A DNA stretch of 64,000 nucleotides from Eubacteriales bacterium (GCA_030539395.1 JAUNSC010000007.1:1-64000), one strand, 5' to 3'; shown: positions 11,366 through 20,374, counted from the stretch's first letter. Numbers and translations are program-made. The notes: generated by a model not told the origin, from the letters alone.

Positions 11366-13552
11366 ATGGGAATTATATTTAATGAAAAAACTAAGACAAT
11401 CACATTACACACAAAGCATACCTCCTATCAGATGAAAATAGGAAATCTGGATTATCTTTTTCATCTCTATTATGGGCCAGGCATCTGCGATGCAGATATG
11501 AGCTACCAGATTATGCAGTATGACCGGGGATTTTCAGGAAACCCATATGAATCCAGAAATGCCAGGACCTTTTCTCTGGATGCTCAGCCCCAGGAATACA
11601 GTACACAGCAGCAGGGAGATTTTCGCACTGCCAGCATTGAGGTAGTAAACGGTGACGGCAGCTACTCCTTCCACGGAAAAGCTGTTGATTTTAAAATTAT
11701 AAAAGGGAAATATCAGCTGGATACTCTTCCCTGTGTCTTCGCCAATGAGGAAGATACTGTTGATACTCTGGAAGTCACGTTATCTGACGCTGTAAGCAAT
11801 GTTCAGGTACTTCTGTTGTACAGCGTATTTGAAGAAGCCGATATTATTACCCGGGCTGTAAAGGTTTTAAATTCCGGAAACGCCTCCATACATCTTAGAA
11901 AAATCATGTCTGTCTGCCTCGATTTTCTCAATGGCAAAGACTTTGATCTGGTAAGTCTTCCGGGCCGCTATGGTCAGGAAAGACAGGTGGAACGGCAGCG
12001 CATGACACATCACATCCATACAATAGGAAGTGTTCGCGGGTCTTCAAGCCATCAGCAGAATCCTTTTGTTATTCTGTGTGACAAAAATACTACGGAAGAT
12101 TTTGGAAAATGCTACGGTTTTTCCCTGATGTACAGCGGCAATTTTCTCGCTGAAGCAGAGCTTGACCAGTATGACCAGCTCCGCCTTGTTATGGGAATTA
12201 ATCCAAAACAATTTTACTATGAAGTAAAGCCCGGAGAGGTATTCGAAGGGCCGGAAGTAGTAATGGCATTTACCGAACACGGCTTCACCGGACTTTCTCA
12301 TTTGTACCATGACTTTTACCGTTCCAATCTCTGCAAGAGTAAATTTGTGAAGGACGCCAGACGTCCGGTTCTGATCAACAGCTGGGAAGCTGCTTTCATG
12401 GACTTTGATGATGTAAAACTGGTGGAGATTGCAAAAGCCGCAAAAAAGATGGGCGTTGATCTTCTGGTTATGGATGACGGATGGTTTGGAAAACGTAATG
12501 ATGACAACAGCAGCCTTGGAGACTGGTACGTAAATGAAAACAAAATCAAATGCGGTCTTCATAAGCTGGTAGAACAGATCAATGATCTGGGAATGAAGTT
12601 CGGTATCTGGTTTGAACCGGAAATGGTCTCTGAAGACAGTGATCTTTACCGTTCCCATCCCGAATGGACGATGCAGATTCCGGGGCGTCATGCAGTGCGC
12701 AGCCGCAATCAGATGGCTCTCGACATGAGCCGCAAAGAAGTGCAGGATTATCTCATTGAGAAAATCAATGCCATTCTGGATGACGCCAATATTTTTTATG
12801 TAAAATGGGATATCAATCGTTCTCTCGCCGACATCTGGTCCAATGACCTTCCTGCAGAAAAACAGGGCGAAGTTTATCATCGTTACGTTCTTGGACTATA
12901 CCGGGTAATGGACAATATTATCAAAACCCACCCTGATATCCTTTTTGAAGGCTGCAGCGGCGGCGGCGGACGCTATGATCCGGCCATGCTTCACTACTAT
13001 CCGCAGTACTGGGTAAGCGATAACAACCACCCCATTGACCGGCTGAAACTCCATTACGGAACTTCATTCGTATATCCGGTTTCTACTATGGGCGCTCATA
13101 TTTCTGACAGCGGAAGGCTTGTTCCTCTAAAAACCAAGGCCGTTGTAGCCATGTGCGGTACCTTCGGTTATGAGCTGGATGCCACTCATCTTTCCCCGGA
13201 AGAGCAGGAACTGTGCAGAGAACAGAGTGATTTGTTCCGTAAATATTACCATATCATTTTTGAGGGAGATTACTACCGTCTGACCAATCCTTTTGAGCCG
13301 GGCAATATGACAGCATGGCAGCACGTAACAAAAGATAAGCGTGAATCCCTTCTGAGCGTAGTTGTGACAAATCTTACCTGCAATGGACCGCAGGAATATG
13401 TACATGCCAGGGGGCTGAAGCCTGATGCCATGTATACCATCAATGACGGAGAAGCGGTTTATTCCGGCTCCGCGCTGATGAATGCAGGCATTCCTATTAA
13501 CCGGGAGATTCCTGAGTATACGGCATTCCAATTCCATATACAGCAAAAATAA
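11366..13552 (+). CDS. GH36 alpha-galactosidase
   Basis: 728 aa from ATG 11366 (MGIIFNEKTKTITLHTKHTS), chosen because AGAGGGA precedes it; the frame stays open upstream into the structured element but without a ribosome site. It hydrolyses terminal alpha-1,6-galactose from raffinose-type sugars. The order is an N-terminal beta-supersandwich, then the TIM barrel with LVMDDGWFGKRNDDNSSLGD, GIWFEPEMVS, the nucleophile Asp in KWDINRSLAD, CSGGGGRYDPAM and the acid/base region WVSDNNHPIDR, then a C-terminal beta domain. There is no signal peptide, so it acts in the cytoplasm. It is a single gene between a structured leader and a terminator. Confidence 0.93.
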   Translation: MGIIFNEKTKTITLHTKHTSYQMKIGNLDYLFHLYYGPGICDADMSYQIMQYDRGFSGNPYESRNARTFSLDAQPQEYSTQQQGDFRTASIEVVNGDGSYSFHGKAVDFKIIKGKYQLDTLPCVFANEEDTVDTLEVTLSDAVSNVQVLLLYSVFEEADIITRAVKVLNSGNASIHLRKIMSVCLDFLNGKDFDLVSLPGRYGQERQVERQRMTHHIHTIGSVRGSSSHQQNPFVILCDKNTTEDFGKCYGFSLMYSGNFLAEAELDQYDQLRLVMGINPKQFYYEVKPGEVFEGPEVVMAFTEHGFTGLSHLYHDFYRSNLCKSKFVKDARRPVLINSWEAAFMDFDDVKLVEIAKAAKKMGVDLLVMDDGWFGKRNDDNSSLGDWYVNENKIKCGLHKLVEQINDLGMKFGIWFEPEMVSEDSDLYRSHPEWTMQIPGRHAVRSRNQMALDMSRKEVQDYLIEKINAILDDANIFYVKWDINRSLADIWSNDLPAEKQGEVYHRYVLGLYRVMDNIIKTHPDILFEGCSGGGGRYDPAMLHYYPQYWVSDNNHPIDRLKLHYGTSFVYPVSTMGAHISDSGRLVPLKTKAVVAMCGTFGYELDATHLSPEEQELCREQSDLFRKYYHIIFEGDYYRLTNPFEPGNMTAWQHVTKDKRESLLSVVVTNLTCNGPQEYVHARGLKPDAMYTINDGEAVYSGSALMNAGIPINREIPEYTAFQFHIQQK

Positions 13553-13565
13553 TATCACATAGAAA

Positions 13566-13603
13566 AAGAAGGGGCATATCGCAAATGTGATATACTCCTT
13601 CTT
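13566..13603. terminator. Terminator after the alpha-galactosidase gene
   Basis: AAGAAGGGGCATATC (13566-13580) pairs with GATATACTCCTTCTT (13589-13603) around an 8-nt loop. The flanks are pyrimidine-rich on the plus strand and T-rich on the minus strand, so it may serve the two convergent units here. Confidence 0.6.
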
Positions 13604-13656
13604 CTCTTTCCTAAAAAACAGCTCTGTTATAAAAATGCTGCTGCCATCATCCTGTT

Positions 13657-13872
13657 TTATGTGCTGCGTCCAAGCATTGAAATCACACCAGCGACCAGAA
13701 GAACCGGCAATGCTATATATACCAGCCCTGCTACTGCAAGCCCTGTCAGAACCAGCGGCAGAAGAATAACAGTAAACAATATCTTTGTAATTCCCCACGA
13801 TGCCTTAACCGCAAATATAAGCAGCTTTCCGAATATGGAAATCATTAAAAATATAAATAGTAACGTGATCAT
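13657..13872 (-). CDS. Small two-helix membrane protein, function unknown
   Basis: 71 aa, preceded by GAGGAGGAAATGA. Nearly all of it is two hydrophobic stretches: MITLLFIFLMISIFGKLLIF at the N-terminus and LPLVLTGLAVAGLVYIALPV near the C-terminus, joined by a short loop and ending in SMLGRST. I do not recognise a family. It starts 40 nt after the zinc-ribbon gene on the same strand and probably shares its transcript. Confidence 0.65.
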   Translation of the reverse strand: MITLLFIFLMISIFGKLLIFAVKASWGITKILFTVILLPLVLTGLAVAGLVYIALPVLLVAGVISMLGRST

Positions 13873-13912
13873 TTCATTTCCTCCTCATTCTGTTTTCTTC
13901 CAAATCAGTCAT

Positions 13913-14296
13913 TCATTTTTTTAATAACTGCCCGCATCTGGGGCAATAAGAAAAATCTTCCATAGTAGCATATCCACAGTTCATACAGCGCTTCTCTTTA
14001 TTCTGCGCGTATCCTCCTCCGGAAATCTTCTGCAAATCTTCCGGACGGATCTCAACCTGCTCTCCATGTTCTATTCTTTTGCCTGCATCACCATTTAACT
14101 GATAAGTTGTGTTACAGCAGGTTGTTGTCACAAAATATCTGCGATTCCATTTAAAAACAGGGAGGAAGAAAAGAGATAAAACCGTATATGTCACGTATAC
14201 AACATATCTTCCGTAAGCACCGCAGATATTACACACAAATACCTGATTATAATCTAAATTTTTTCTTCCTTCCGTGATTCCCAGCATAAAAAACAT
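13913..14296 (-). CDS. Zinc-ribbon membrane-associated protein, function unknown
   Basis: 127 aa from ATG 14296, chosen because GAGGCGGTGAAGA precedes it. It has an N-terminal CNIC pair, a hydrophobic segment (VVYVTYTVLSLFFLPVF), a central CC pair, a basic linker, and a C-terminal zinc ribbon CMNCGYATMEDFSYCPRCGQ with two CxxC pairs. The composition suggests a membrane-anchored zinc-binding protein of the zinc_ribbon_2 / zinc-ribbon_15 type. Its neighbour downstream is a small membrane protein. Role unknown. Confidence 0.7.
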   Translation of the reverse strand: MFFMLGITEGRKNLDYNQVFVCNICGAYGRYVVYVTYTVLSLFFLPVFKWNRRYFVTTTCCNTTYQLNGDAGKRIEHGEQVEIRPEDLQKISGGGYAQNKEKRCMNCGYATMEDFSYCPRCGQLLKK

Positions 14297-14406
14297 TTCT
14301 TCACCGCCTCTTTTTATCTGCCGCCAAATTTTTCTTCCTATTTTATCATATACCATTGTATTATACAACTCATAAGAAAACGAGGAAAGTTTTTATAAAC
14401 AAATGT

Positions 14407-14438
14407 ATTTCACCTTCCAATTTATGCATTTCACCGTC
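14407..14438 (+). promoter_or_regulatory. Direct repeat, probable LytTR-binding site
   Basis: ATTTCACC occurs at 14407-14414 and 14428-14435, a 21-bp period (two helical turns), each followed by a C-rich trailer (TTCC, GTCA). Direct repeats about 21 bp apart just upstream of the -35 region are the typical binding layout of LytTR proteins. The repeat lies upstream of the LytTR gene, so autoregulation is likely. Confidence 0.55.
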
Positions 14439-14444
14439 AGGTTC

Positions 14445-14473
14445 GGGACAGACCGGTATTTTTATATTATACT
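14445..14473 (+). promoter_or_regulatory. Weak promoter of the LytTR-DUF3021 operon
   Basis: -35 GGGACA (14445-14450), 17-bp spacer, -10 TATACT (14468-14473). A poor -35 next to upstream direct repeats fits an activator-dependent promoter. Confidence 0.5.
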
Positions 14474-14505
14474 AATTACAGGTATCAGAAAGGAGGAGGA
14501 AAGAC

Positions 14506-14940
14506 ATAAAAGCAAGCATTGAACTTTCACCAGATTACAAAACACCCTATGCGGTGATTTATACAGACCGCATGACAGATGAAATCCAGAAAATACTGGA
14601 TTTTATGGATACCGGCAAATCTCCGATCACTGCCCAATCCGAAGAACGCATTATTATTTTGCAGCCGGAAGAAATTTACATGGTAAGGATTGAAGGCGGA
14701 GAAACTATAATTTACGGGAAACAGAAGCATTATTTTTCCAGAAAAAGGCTCTGGGAAATCAACCGGCAGCTGGGAAACCGGTTTATGCAGATATCTAAAA
14801 CAACCATTATAAACCTCTCATATATGGACAGCGTGGAAGCCGGATTTAACGGAACGCTCCTTCTGAAACTGAAAAACGGCTGCAGGGACTATGTATCAAG
14901 AAAATACTTGAAAAATTTTAAAAACTATCTGGGATTATAG
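14506..14940 (+). CDS. LytTR-domain transcriptional regulator (apparent ATA start)
   Basis: 144 aa if started at ATA 14506; the first methionine-class alternative is GTG 14554, giving 128 aa. AGGAGGAGGA ends 5 nt before ATA, and the codons between (KASIELSPDYKTPYA) match the expected N-terminus of this family. The C-terminal LytTR domain includes EEIYMVRIEGGETIIYGKQK and RFMQISKTTIINLSYMDSVE. It has no receiver domain, so it is a stand-alone LytTR regulator. It is followed 11 nt later by a DUF3021 membrane gene, a pairing in which the membrane protein restrains the regulator. The ATA may be a real rare start, a mutation or a sequencing error. Confidence 0.85.
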   Translation: MKASIELSPDYKTPYAVIYTDRMTDEIQKILDFMDTGKSPITAQSEERIIILQPEEIYMVRIEGGETIIYGKQKHYFSRKRLWEINRQLGNRFMQISKTTIINLSYMDSVEAGFNGTLLLKLKNGCRDYVSRKYLKNFKNYLGL

Positions 14941-14951
14941 GGGGAATTGTC

Positions 14952-15377
14952 ATGAAAAACATAATAAAAAATACACTTATCGGAATTGGAATGGCACTGT
15001 TCATTTTTTGTATGACGGGTATTATATTCGACTTCATTTATAAAGGAAGCTTTGTGCTGGAGGAATATTCCTTTACCAAAATGGTGATCGGCAGTATCCT
15101 CATCGGCATCGGGTTTGGAGCACCATCTGCCATATACGATAAAGATAACCTTACTCTTCCGATTCAAAGCGTCATCCATATGGGCAGCGGATGCATCGTC
15201 TATACTGTCGTTGCGTTCCAGGTCGGATGGATTCCTTCCGGGAACGGAATCGGTACATGCGCAATCGTTATCATTTGTCAAATTGCCATAGCCTTCGTAA
15301 TCTGGCTTTGTTTTCTTGGATATAACCTTCGTCTGGCAAAAAAAATGACCCGGAGGATACAGGAATTAAACCGTTGA
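14952..15377 (+). CDS. DUF3021 membrane protein, partner of LytTR regulator
   Basis: 141 aa with four hydrophobic segments, beginning NTLIGIGMALFIFCMTGIIF and ending with a basic tail (NLRLAKKMTRRIQELNR). DUF3021 proteins are usually encoded directly behind stand-alone LytTR regulators and act as membrane-bound inhibitors of them, forming LytTR regulatory systems. The gene starts 11 nt after the LytTR stop with GGGGGAA as ribosome site. Product and partner are both intact in the coding part. Confidence 0.85.
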   Translation: MKNIIKNTLIGIGMALFIFCMTGIIFDFIYKGSFVLEEYSFTKMVIGSILIGIGFGAPSAIYDKDNLTLPIQSVIHMGSGCIVYTVVAFQVGWIPSGNGIGTCAIVIICQIAIAFVIWLCFLGYNLRLAKKMTRRIQELNR

Positions 15378-15454
15378 CTGCCCGTGCAATACCCGGAAAT
15401 ACTTCTACTGTGTGACGGAGACTTTTAAAATACAAAATGAAGTTGAAAATATGC

Positions 15455-15491
15455 TGATGCCGGTGCTAAAAATCTTTTGGCCCCGGCATCA
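15455..15491. terminator. Hairpin between convergent LytTR and FGGY units
   Basis: TGATGCCGG (15455-15463) pairs with CCGGCATCA (15483-15491) around a loop that itself has complementary A and T runs. It lies just past the FGGY kinase stop and in the space behind DUF3021, and can serve both directions. Confidence 0.5.
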
Positions 15492-15495
15492 TGGA

Positions 15496-17016
15496 TTAAA
15501 GCAGATGCATCAAATCTTTATTTCTTACATACAATTCATGATAGATTTCCCGGTATTTTTTGTATTGCCGGTGTTTTTCCATATCCGGCTCTATCACATG
15601 CCGTATCTTTACCAGTTCTTTTATCTTTTCCGGTGAATCGATAACGCCAATTGCAAGGCCAGCCATAAGTGCATCTCCATAAGAGGCGCCAATTGTCACT
15701 TCCGGTACGATCTGTGTAATGCCGCAGATATTGCTGACAGTCTGAAGCCACAGCAGGGACTTTGTACCACCCCCGACTGCTGTCACTTTATCCAGCGGAA
15801 TTCCTGCCTCATGCATCAAATCCATGTTTTGAGCAATTCCATAACCGATTCCTTCAAAAGCCGCATGAACAATATGACCTCTGGTATGCTGCAGGTTCAA
15901 CCCAAACATCACACCTTTTGCCGCCGGATCCTGTATTGGCATACGCTCTCCCTGAAAATATGGCAGTATAATCAGGCCATCGCTGCCCGGAGAAATATTC
16001 TCTGCTTCACGAAACAGCGCCGTATAGGCATTTTCCCCGCCGTCAGCTTCTTTGGCCATCAAATCCGGTGCCAGCTCATCCCGAATCCACCGTGTAAGAG
16101 AACCTGTCGTAGCCATTCCTCCCGCACAGGAATATCTTCCGTCAATCGTATAAGGATTGCTCCAAAGCTTTGTATTTTTTCGTCCGTCTCCTGTCACGCT
16201 GATATAAAATGCCGTGGAACCATACATTAACATCGTATCCCCCGGATTTACCACGCCTACGCTGACAGCCTCGGCTCCCGCATCCGTTGTTCCGCATATT
16301 ACTGCAGTACCTTCTGCCAGACCCGTCTCCAGAGCACCGCGCTTTGTCACATTCCCCACAATAGAGTATGTACTGTCTGCAATTTCCGGAAGCCATTCTC
16401 TGGGGCATACCATCCTGCAAAACTCTTCATTCCATTCCTGTGTCTCAGGATTCAGCATTGGGAGTGCACTTGCCGCTGAATATTTATCTACAAAGTAATT
16501 GCCTGTCAGTCTCGCAGTAAGAAAACCGGAAGCAAATGTAACATGGCGGATCTTCTTAAAAATTTCCGGTTCATTTTTCCGAATCCACAGAAGCTTCGGT
16601 CCGAAATGTTCAATGGTGCAGACAGTTCCAAATTCCTGCAGCATTCTTTCCTCACCGATTTTTTCGTTAAGTTCTTCCGCCTGAGCAACACAGCGGCTGT
16701 CTATTCCGTAAAGAATGGCATTTCTGAGCGGTTCACAATTTTCGTCCACCACTGTAACTGCCGCCATAATCGTACTGATGCCCACAGCCGCAATTTCCTC
16801 CGCATGTCCTCCTGTCTTTTCAAGCAACTGACGGATAACCAGCCTAAAATCCTTCATCCAGTCATTAACAGGATCATGTTCTGCAAAACCGGGTTTCGGA
16901 GAATATACCGAATGAGAAACGGCTGCTGTTGCCAATATCTGTCCTTTCAAATCTGTCAAAGAACCTTTAGATTCCGATGTCCCCACATCAAAGCCCAGCA
17001 AATATTTCTTTTCCAT
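15496..17016 (-). CDS. FGGY-family carbohydrate kinase (xylulokinase-like)
   Basis: 506 aa, typical FGGY length. Phosphate-1 motif LGFDVGTSESKGSLTDLKG at the N-terminus, catalytic Asp region NAILYGIDSRC, the DAGAEAVSVGVVNPGD stretch and the adenosine motif VTAVGGGTKSLLWLQTVSNI. It phosphorylates a sugar or sugar acid/alcohol; the FGGY family is too varied to name the substrate. It is last in the eleven-gene DeoR-controlled operon and starts after GGGGAGG, 33 nt past the dehydrogenase. The context suggests it activates the imported or dehydrogenated substrate. Confidence 0.88.
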   Translation of the reverse strand: MEKKYLLGFDVGTSESKGSLTDLKGQILATAAVSHSVYSPKPGFAEHDPVNDWMKDFRLVIRQLLEKTGGHAEEIAAVGISTIMAAVTVVDENCEPLRNAILYGIDSRCVAQAEELNEKIGEERMLQEFGTVCTIEHFGPKLLWIRKNEPEIFKKIRHVTFASGFLTARLTGNYFVDKYSAASALPMLNPETQEWNEEFCRMVCPREWLPEIADSTYSIVGNVTKRGALETGLAEGTAVICGTTDAGAEAVSVGVVNPGDTMLMYGSTAFYISVTGDGRKNTKLWSNPYTIDGRYSCAGGMATTGSLTRWIRDELAPDLMAKEADGGENAYTALFREAENISPGSDGLIILPYFQGERMPIQDPAAKGVMFGLNLQHTRGHIVHAAFEGIGYGIAQNMDLMHEAGIPLDKVTAVGGGTKSLLWLQTVSNICGITQIVPEVTIGASYGDALMAGLAIGVIDSPEKIKELVKIRHVIEPDMEKHRQYKKYREIYHELYVRNKDLMHLL

Positions 17017-17049
17017 TGCATGCCTCCCCGGCCAAATGCCGCAAAACCC

Positions 17050-17928
17050 TTAGTTTTCAAAACCAAACAACTGATACATGGTTCTTCCCATATGCGCGAA
17101 CTCTAACGGATCTTCCGCTGTCTGGTCCTTCATGGTCACACGCGCCAGGTCTAAAGCTCCATCCAAAACAAATGCAGGAACATTTGATTCTTCAAACAGA
17201 CGCTTCATATAGCTCAAATCTTTAATACCATTGTTCAGTGAAAATCCACAGAAGTAATCATGTGACACATAACGCTTACTGTAAAACTGGAATACCCAGT
17301 TATCAAAAATCTCATTATTCAGACCGCTGTAAACAGCTTCCTCATCCAGACCATATTTCTTCATAACCGGATAAACCTGCGCAAACATAGCTGCCTGAAC
17401 GAGACTGCAGTAATTTACTGCAATTTTCATAAGATGACCTTTTCCGCTTTCTCCCATATACTGGTACGTTTTGGTAATCTGCTCCAAAAACTCTGTTATT
17501 TTCTCATAATCTTCTTTAGCTCCGCCTACTACAGCCAGAAGATCACCCGAATCAGATTCTTCCGGGCCCGCCAGCATAGGAGAATCAACCATTCCGCCTC
17601 CGCTCTCTTTAATTCTTGCAGCCAATTTTACAGTTGAAGGCGGATAACTGGTGGAAGTATCCACTAAAATTTTTCCTGTCATTCCCTTCTGGATAAAAGG
17701 CTCAACAACTGCCTCCACAATATTGGAATTCGGAAGAGACAGAAAAATAAAGTCACTGCGCTCATATACTTCCATGGTGTCTTTCGCCATATGTGCTTTG
17801 CCCGCATAGCGTTCCATGGCCTTCGGGTTTGTGTCATAAATCGTTACGTCATTTCCGGCTTTAATGAGATTCCCGCACATTCCGCGTCCCATATTTCCAA
17901 GTCCAATAAAGCCTACCTTTTTTCCCAT
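17050..17928 (-). CDS. NAD(P)-dependent beta-hydroxyacid dehydrogenase (3-hydroxyisobutyrate dehydrogenase family)
   Basis: 292 aa. Rossmann motif VGFIGLGNMGRGMCGNLIKA at the N-terminus, substrate loop MVDSPMLAGPEESDSGDLLA (the D-x-P-x-x-x-G-x-x-x-A signature), and the catalytic lysine region GKGHLMKIAVNYC with the conserved N a few residues on. The family oxidises or reduces beta-hydroxyacids such as tartronate semialdehyde, L-threonate or 3-hydroxyisobutyrate. It lies between the HAD phosphatase and the FGGY kinase, 12 nt after the former. The substrate is probably the operon's polyol-acid intermediate (inference). Confidence 0.88.
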   Translation of the reverse strand: MGKKVGFIGLGNMGRGMCGNLIKAGNDVTIYDTNPKAMERYAGKAHMAKDTMEVYERSDFIFLSLPNSNIVEAVVEPFIQKGMTGKILVDTSTSYPPSTVKLAARIKESGGGMVDSPMLAGPEESDSGDLLAVVGGAKEDYEKITEFLEQITKTYQYMGESGKGHLMKIAVNYCSLVQAAMFAQVYPVMKKYGLDEEAVYSGLNNEIFDNWVFQFYSKRYVSHDYFCGFSLNNGIKDLSYMKRLFEESNVPAFVLDGALDLARVTMKDQTAEDPLEFAHMGRTMYQLFGFEN

Positions 17929-17940
17929 TGTTTCTCCTCC

Positions 17941-18603
17941 TTATATTTCATTATTTAAAATGTTATCTAATTCTCTGATGCATTCTGCATACGTGTCCAA
18001 TTCAAAATCTGCCTCAGACGTGTCCTGCTTCAGTTCAGATCCCCGAAACCCCACAACACGCATACCTGCATTCCGTGCCGCCTGAATGCCAACAGGTGAA
18101 TCCTCAAACACAACACACTCCTCCGGTTTTGCTTTTAGCCATCCGGCCGCTTTCAAATAGCCTTCCGGATCCGGTTTCGGCGTTTTTACCATATCGCCGC
18201 ACACAACAGCATCCATATATGAAATCAGAGATAATCTGTTTAATGCCGTCAGTACGCTCATTGCCCTGGTAGATGAAACTACCGCCATGCGGATTCCCCT
18301 GCTCTTTAAAAGTTCCAGAAACTCATACATTCCGGGCATCACACACAATTGTCTGCTGTCGGCATAATAGTTTCCCATTTTCCGGTTTTTCTCCAGAAAT
18401 TCCTCTGCAGTCTCTGTGAGATTGTATTCTCGGATCAGTTCCTCCGCAACCTGCCTGCTGGTTTTTCCTATTTTCCCAAGTAAGGCAGCCATTTCGATAT
18501 GTATACCACGCTTCGATAGTGTTTCCCGCATAAAGCCAAAGCTGCCTGCCTCACTGTCAAGGAGCACTCCGTCCATGTCGAATAATATATATTTTCTTGT
18601 CAT
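17941..18603 (-). CDS. HAD-superfamily hydrolase (beta-phosphoglucomutase/phosphatase-like)
   Basis: 220 aa from ATG 18603, preceded by GGGATTAGGGAAAG; a longer frame has no ribosome site. HAD motif I FDMDGVLLDSEAG, helical cap with GKTSRQVAEELIREYN, motif II VVSSTRAMS, motif III KTPKPDPEGYL and motif IV VVFEDSPVGIQAARNAGMRV. It belongs to the GPH/beta-PGM-like group that dephosphorylates or isomerises sugar phosphates. It starts 8 nt after the SGNH gene. Confidence 0.88.
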   Translation of the reverse strand: MTRKYILFDMDGVLLDSEAGSFGFMRETLSKRGIHIEMAALLGKIGKTSRQVAEELIREYNLTETAEEFLEKNRKMGNYYADSRQLCVMPGMYEFLELLKSRGIRMAVVSSTRAMSVLTALNRLSLISYMDAVVCGDMVKTPKPDPEGYLKAAGWLKAKPEECVVFEDSPVGIQAARNAGMRVVGFRGSELKQDTSEADFELDTYAECIRELDNILNNEI

Positions 18604-18610
18604 ACTTTCC

Positions 18611-19270
18611 CTAATCCCCAAAGGCTGAACACACTTTTTTATACACTGCCTCTCCGAGTTTTTTGTGATCTTCCCTGCTGTAATGCAGTCCATCTAAATC
18701 GTTTAATGAAAAATTCATTTTTCCGCAATCTACAAAAAGGCATCCGTGATCTTCCGCAGCTTTTTGGTACAACACGCCAAATTGACAGCTCTTTTCATAA
18801 GCCAGAGGTCCGTAGCTAAATCCAAAAATGCCCTCTGCTATCTCTTTGCGTACCGGAGACGGCGCGATTAGCAGAACTTGCGGCACCGGATAGCCATAGT
18901 AGCTTTTCTGTATCTCACATATCATTTGTTCTATTCCATACGCAATCATACCCGCCGTCAGCTGAAACATATGCTTCAGATCATTTACCCCCAGCTGGAG
19001 AATCACCATGTCCAGAGGTGCATGGGAATCCAATGCTGCTTTCAGTGCGTCCATCCCCTTCACATTCGGAAAAAACGGATCATAACATATGGTCGTCCGT
19101 CCATTCATGGCTTCCTCAATGATTCTGTAATCACTCCCCAGCTTATTCTGCAATATTCCTGTCCAGCGCTCCCCAAAAGCCATCCGTTTTGTCAGCCCGG
19201 AAGAAATATCATATTGTGTATAATCATATCCCCATGTATTGGAATCCCCAAAACATAATATATTTTTCAT
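18611..19270 (-). CDS. SGNH/GDSL-type hydrolase
   Basis: 219 aa cytoplasmic esterase fold. Block I ILCFGDSNTWGYD (catalytic Ser), block II Gly near NGRTT, block III VILQLGVNDLKHMF (Asn) and block V DLDGLHYSREDHKKLG (Asp and His). It resembles arylesterase-like lipases/acetyl-xylan esterases that remove acyl groups from small sugars. There is no signal peptide, so it acts inside the cell. Its position in the operon suggests it deacylates an imported compound. Confidence 0.85.
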   Translation of the reverse strand: MKNILCFGDSNTWGYDYTQYDISSGLTKRMAFGERWTGILQNKLGSDYRIIEEAMNGRTTICYDPFFPNVKGMDALKAALDSHAPLDMVILQLGVNDLKHMFQLTAGMIAYGIEQMICEIQKSYYGYPVPQVLLIAPSPVRKEIAEGIFGFSYGPLAYEKSCQFGVLYQKAAEDHGCLFVDCGKMNFSLNDLDGLHYSREDHKKLGEAVYKKVCSAFGD

Positions 19271-19282
19271 AAATCTGCCTTC

Positions 19283-20374
19283 TTATTTAAATCTTGGGAG
19301 ATGGAACTCCTCATTTATCTGCGTTGTCATCCGGCAGCACAAAGTAACCAGCTGCTCGATATCTTTTACGCAGCATGTTTCCACCGGCGTATGGGTATAA
19401 CGGGTAGGAAAGCCCATATCCAGGGTTGCAACGCCCTTTCCTTCCAACTGTACATAGGAAGAATCCATCAGCATACCGTATGCGATCGTGCGCTGCAGCG
19501 GGACACCGGCCAAAGCCGCGCTCTCTTTTGCCAGCTCAAACAGTCCTTCATGAGGCAGTACGCCGTTGAGTGTTCCGCGTCCATGGAATGTAAGCAGTTC
19601 TACACAAGGGCCTTCTCCCAATTTCACGTCAAATACATTTTTCAAATTCGGTGTATCTCCTGCCAGTACCACATCCAGTGAGATACAGATATCCGGATTA
19701 ATATGGCGTGAAGCGATAATCGCTCCCCTCAGATTAAATTCCTCCCAGACAGTTCCCACCAGGTAAACATCTGCAGCCGGACGACTCTTTGAAAGCTGCT
19801 CTGCCATGCCGACCAAAGTTGCGCAGGCGCCCCTGTTATCTACAGAAGTACCGCAGATTTCATCATTCAGTATCTCATCCGCCATCGGTTTATATACCAC
19901 CGGACAGCCTATATGAATTCCCATCTTATTTAACTGAGATTTGGAAGACGCACCCATATCCAGATAAACCTGATTAACATTTTCTACCACATATTTTTCT
20001 TCCGGAGGCGTTACATGATGTGCTTTTGGCCCAATCGCTGCCGGATACCATTTTCCATCTTCACTTCTCACCAAAAATTTCGTTCCGGCCAGAACCTTTT
20101 CCTCAGTTCCGCCCAGCCGGCTAACCTGCAGATAACCATCTTCTTCAATCTTTCTCACCATCAGCCCAACAGAATCCATATGGCCGATAAACATCATTCG
20201 AGGAGCTTTCGGATTTGTTCCGGCTATTTTACCGATACAGTTTCCAACATTATCGACAAATACCTCATCGCAATATTTTTCAAAATGTTCTTTCATTTTA
20301 CGGCTCATTTCCTGCTCATATCCCGCCGGAGCCGGCGTGCACATAAAATCCTTTAAAATCTCTTTTATATCCAT
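19283..20374 (-). CDS. M42-family metallopeptidase (SgcX/FrvX-like)
   Basis: 363 aa from ATG 20374, with GAGGAGGATGGG before it. Metal and catalytic residues of the M42 family are present: GHMDSVGLMV (His, Asp), SVDNRGACATLVGM (Asp), TVWEEFNLRGAIIA (Glu pair), ISLDVVLAGD (Asp) and a late RYTHTPVETC (His). M42 enzymes are dodecameric aminopeptidases, but members encoded in sugar operons (SgcX, FrvX) have no established substrate. Here it is next to a BtpA/SgcQ gene and a DeoR regulator, as in the E. coli sgc locus, and may act as an amidohydrolase on a sugar conjugate (inference). Confidence 0.88.
   Translation of the reverse strand: MDIKEILKDFMCTPAPAGYEQEMSRKMKEHFEKYCDEVFVDNVGNCIGKIAGTNPKAPRMMFIGHMDSVGLMVRKIEEDGYLQVSRLGGTEEKVLAGTKFLVRSEDGKWYPAAIGPKAHHVTPPEEKYVVENVNQVYLDMGASSKSQLNKMGIHIGCPVVYKPMADEILNDEICGTSVDNRGACATLVGMAEQLSKSRPAADVYLVGTVWEEFNLRGAIIASRHINPDICISLDVVLAGDTPNLKNVFDVKLGEGPCVELLTFHGRGTLNGVLPHEGLFELAKESAALAGVPLQRTIAYGMLMDSSYVQLEGKGVATLDMGFPTRYTHTPVETCCVKDIEQLVTLCCRMTTQINEEFHLPRFK

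Noticed and set aside
12044-12880. Long open frame (278 codons) antisense to the alpha-galactosidase gene
   Set aside because: It lies wholly inside a well-supported GH36 gene, has no ribosome site and no family-like motif.
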